DNA from: Bacteroidia bacterium | GTDB lineage: Bacteria; Bacteroidota; Bacteroidia; JABDFU01 | Reading direction: 5' to 3' | DNA: 8,809 nucleotides | NCBI GenBank assembly: GCA_020849195.1 | Contig: JADLGT010000338.1 | Coordinates: 1 to 8,809 of the forward strand | In this document: one piece after another, positions 8,001 to 8,809 of the stretch | Layout: each line of letters begins with the position of its first letter | How positions within the stretch are numbered: position 1 is the first letter of the stretch | Program-made: the position numbers and the translations under genes | Notes under the pieces: generated by a model | Database searches by the model: none | What the model was told of the DNA's origin: nothing | Seen by the model: only the letters and a program-made list of their open reading frames with translations

Positions 8001-8809
8001 CCGTAATACGTTGCCCATGTTCGTACTCCGGAATTATCAAATCGCAAAATAAAAATGTCCGTTCCGAAGAAAAGCACACTTCCAATTGTAAGTTGATTAA
8101 AGGCACCTGCCCGGTTTTGTGTTGGAAAATCAGTAGAGTTTGTGTATCCTGTTATGTACAAATTATCTGATCTGTCACAAACTATATCGATCGCATTTTC
8201 GCTGTAACTTCCACCATAAAAGGTTGACCACATGAGTACGCCGGAATTAGTAAATTTTAAAATAAATATATCATCGTCGCCTCTCCCTCCATTGGCATTT
8301 GAATTACCCGTTGCACTGGTTGTTCCATCAAAATAGGCTCCGGCTAATGTCAACAAGGGAAAATTAGAAGACTTTGTAGTTCCTGCTGCATACAGATCTC
8401 CTGCAGCATTACACGTTATTTCAGTAATTACATCACCGCTATTACCTCCATAAAGGGTTGCCCAAAACAACTGCGGATCAATAATAATTGTTTCGTGTAT
8501 TAAATTTAAGTTTTCAATTTCAAGATCAAACGAAAATTCAGTTTCATAACCTACATCGCCACCGGTAGGATTGCAAGTTGTTACTTTTAATTTTTGGAAT
8601 TTGCTTTCAATATTTTTTTTTGTTTCTTGAATGTAACATACGGGGGCCAATTCGGTAAGGCTGCCGTTGGATGTTTCTATTTGGATATTTCCTGTTTTAT
8701 CAATGTTACATTTTTCTTTAGAACGGTAGAGAAGTTTTATCTGATTTGGATCAGCACCGGGATGTACAACAAAATAATACTTAAAACCTTTTTCATTAGA
8801 ATTGTAAAA
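5036..8809 (-). CDS. Large SBBP beta-propeller / SprB-PKD repeat protein B (5' end cut by window edge)
   Basis: The frame is open from the right edge to a TGA at 5036-5038, giving 1257 residues in the window. It does not begin at the internal TTG at 8650: the 53 codons upstream are open and encode FKYYFVVHPGADPNQIKLLY, matching LKYDFVVHPQADPNQIKLVY of protein A. By comparison about 200 N-terminal residues, including the signal peptide, are missing. Residues about 116-630 hold seven SBBP blades (WATLYGG, WSTFYGG, WATYYGS, WATLYGG, WATYCGG, WGTYCSA, and a degenerate seventh). Residues about 646-1255 hold about eight SprB or PKD-like modules. The chain ends NNGCKTTVKVNAP right after the last module, with no recognisable type IX sorting domain. 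It is probably a surface or secreted adhesin-like protein; no catalytic motif is seen. It is a clear paralogue of A, with the highest similarity at the C-terminus. Confidence 0.9.
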   Translation of the reverse strand, partial: FYNSNEKGFKYYFVVHPGADPNQIKLLYRSKEKCNIDKTGNIQIETSNGSLTELAPVCYIQETKKNIESKFQKLKVTTCNPTGGDVGYETEFSFDLEIENLNLIHETIIIDPQLFWATLYGGNSGDVITEITCNAAGDLYAAGTTKSSNFPLLTLAGAYFDGTTSATGNSNANGGRGDDDIFILKFTNSGVLMWSTFYGGSYSENAIDIVCDRSDNLYITGYTNSTDFPTQNRAGAFNQLTIGSVLFFGTDIFILRFDNSGVRTWATYYGSTGVQKACAIACDNANNIYITGTASSYAAGAFPTTPRPGAYNYAGSGYFDCLLLRFNSAGALTWATLYGGTNVERPFDIDCDASGNVYVTGSTQSKNIPTQPWGVAYFQANNNSKSSIAETSFLLRFDNTGVLTWATYCGGTNDDFGIGVACDLQGNVYMGIEALSTNLPCQPWGSAYYISSGAGSPSGFLIRFNPLGVITWGTYCSAFFDAGSGYPTKVIKPDNCGNLYVAYDNRTSKIGNQNCGNNFDFQYVFQGGCNFDCTLSIGTLFKFNNNGILLNNTITGGAFAIDNTGGLFVSRRLHNMSYTCTPGPAFAGANPKEQSDIFPYMNPGNGAYFDNSHNGQIGGVEKLELHQDAYIMKFIPVVPNFSQSQINSTNCSSCNGIAVVKVDCADAPYSYIWSTGQSTLNTTINSDTIKGLCAGTYTVTVTDGACQPTSKILTFTITNGGAVPNISTISPVAMSCASTSIKLTGSSTTPGVTYLWQGPGILSGGTTATPTINAAGTYTLVVTDGNGCKSMANVVVNQPSISIVANAQWSCSSNSGLAGVTAANGIPPYLYTWSNAQTTQTATGLNTGAYSVTVTDANGCSKSASVSVAINPPTINITGTNINCSIGSLSASVSGGIPPYLFNWSNGQTVPSLNYIGAGTYTLSITDGLGCITTKSSTITNTGTADASFTQSPTSVCAGTTATFDFINTGTTGNDVWKIWIPNNPIPVYGYTKNFSYTGVVPNLPGWTYTIEHVVKIGSCTNTVSSTITIINCNGPTVAATGSSVCPGSCSTVSSTGSGGTSPYTYSWSTGASTQNINPCPTTTTTYTVKVTDAGGNTATTTAVVTVNPAVTVTATSTNITCSGTSTGSVTATPAGGTPTFNYVWNNGITTPTDSNLAAGNYTVTVIDSKGCTAVSTTTIAAPPALLGQYTKGTANCSTCGCKEWIMLNATGGTSPYAYTWPDGYDKRYKNALCPGAYNVIVTDNNGCKTTVKVNAP
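5039..6875 (-). repeat. Array of SprB and PKD-like modules of protein B
   Basis: The order, with approximate residue numbers counted from the window edge, is as follows. SprB-like 646-710 (NCSSCNG to YTVTVTDGAC). Ig/PKD-like 730-790 (VTYLWQGPG to YTLVVTDGNGC). SprB 805-865 (PPYLYTWSN to YSVTVTDANGC). SprB 882-935 (PPYLFNWSNG to YTLSITDGLGC). PKD-like 942-1030 (ASFTQSPTSVCAGTTATF, no SprB ending). SprB 1040-1092 (SPYTYSWSTG). SprB 1120-1173 (NYVWNNG to YTVTVIDSKGC). Last module 1194-1255 (NCSTCGCKEW to YNVIVTDNNGC). Such modules form rigid beta-sandwich stalks in other surface proteins. Confidence 0.8.
5170..5634 (-). repeat. Long direct repeat, copy 2 (3' end of gene B)
   Basis: This is the partner of 1-465, in the same orientation and with no gap. 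The perfect 76-base run lies at 5523-5598 and encodes the NINPCPTTTTTYTVKVTD segment. The copy encodes the sixth, seventh and the start of the eighth module of B. The similarity probably continues to the stop at 5036, but the matching part of gene A is outside the window. Confidence 0.92.
6905..8464 (-). repeat. SBBP repeats of protein B (propeller-coding region)
   Basis: Six clear blades start at W(A/S/G)T.Y, each followed by a core such as ITCNAAGDLYAAG, IVCDRSDNLYITG, IACDNANNIYITG, IDCDASGNVYVTG, VACDLQGNVYMG or PDNCGNLYVAY. The seventh is degenerate: the WATYYGG opening is replaced by LLNNTITGG, but AIDNTGGLFVS still marks the core. Nearly every blade has a Cys just before the Asp of the core. 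Blade 6 has the same shifted DxCGNLY core and extra Cys-containing insertion as blade 6 of protein A. Confidence 0.8.

Noticed and set aside
5191..8170. Small open frames inside gene B (e.g. 5191-5382, 5862-6068, 6444-6692, 7732-7920, 7985-8170)
   Set aside because: All lie within the long conserved frame of gene B and look like shadow translations of repeat DNA.
5036..8650. Gene B starting at the internal TTG (position 8650) as a 1204-residue protein
   Set aside because: The frame is open upstream to the window edge and the extra 53 codons match the N-terminal domain of protein A, so the true start lies outside the window.

Overview
This window most likely comes from a member of the Bacteroidota, probably an environmental Cytophagales, Chitinophagales or Sphingobacteriales type. 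The evidence is two large surface or secreted proteins that combine an SBBP beta-propeller with SprB-type repeats, an AT-rich intergenic spacer with TAnnTTTG-like promoter elements, no clear Shine-Dalgarno sequences, and a 518-residue helical protein of a kind I associate with this phylum.

There are three genes. Positions 1-3217 (minus strand) hold gene A, an intact 1072-codon reading frame that starts at an ATG pair, carries a signal peptide and runs off the left edge before its stop. An AT-rich divergent spacer follows (3218-3422). Positions 3423-4979 (plus strand) hold an intracellular-looking TPR-like protein that starts at GTG. After a 56-bp convergent spacer, positions 5036-8809 (minus strand) hold gene B, a paralogue of A. 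B has its stop inside the window but runs off the right edge, lacking roughly the first 200 residues. Almost all of the window is coding. I found no RNA genes, CRISPR arrays, insertion sequences or prophage genes.

A and B share one architecture: an N-terminal domain of the type found ahead of SBBP propellers (DUF7948-like), seven SBBP blades, then a chain of C-terminal SprB/PKD-like modules. B has about four more modules than A. The most notable feature is that the last part of both genes is almost the same at DNA level (1-465 against 5170-5634, no gaps, about 90% identical by hand count, with one 76-bp perfect run), while the rest has diverged strongly. This suggests gene conversion or module exchange. 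Gene B ends directly after its last SprB-like module, without a recognisable type IX secretion sorting domain, so the shared C-terminus may have a special role. The TPR-like gene lies between the paralogues, divergent from A and convergent with B. Whether it works with them is unknown.
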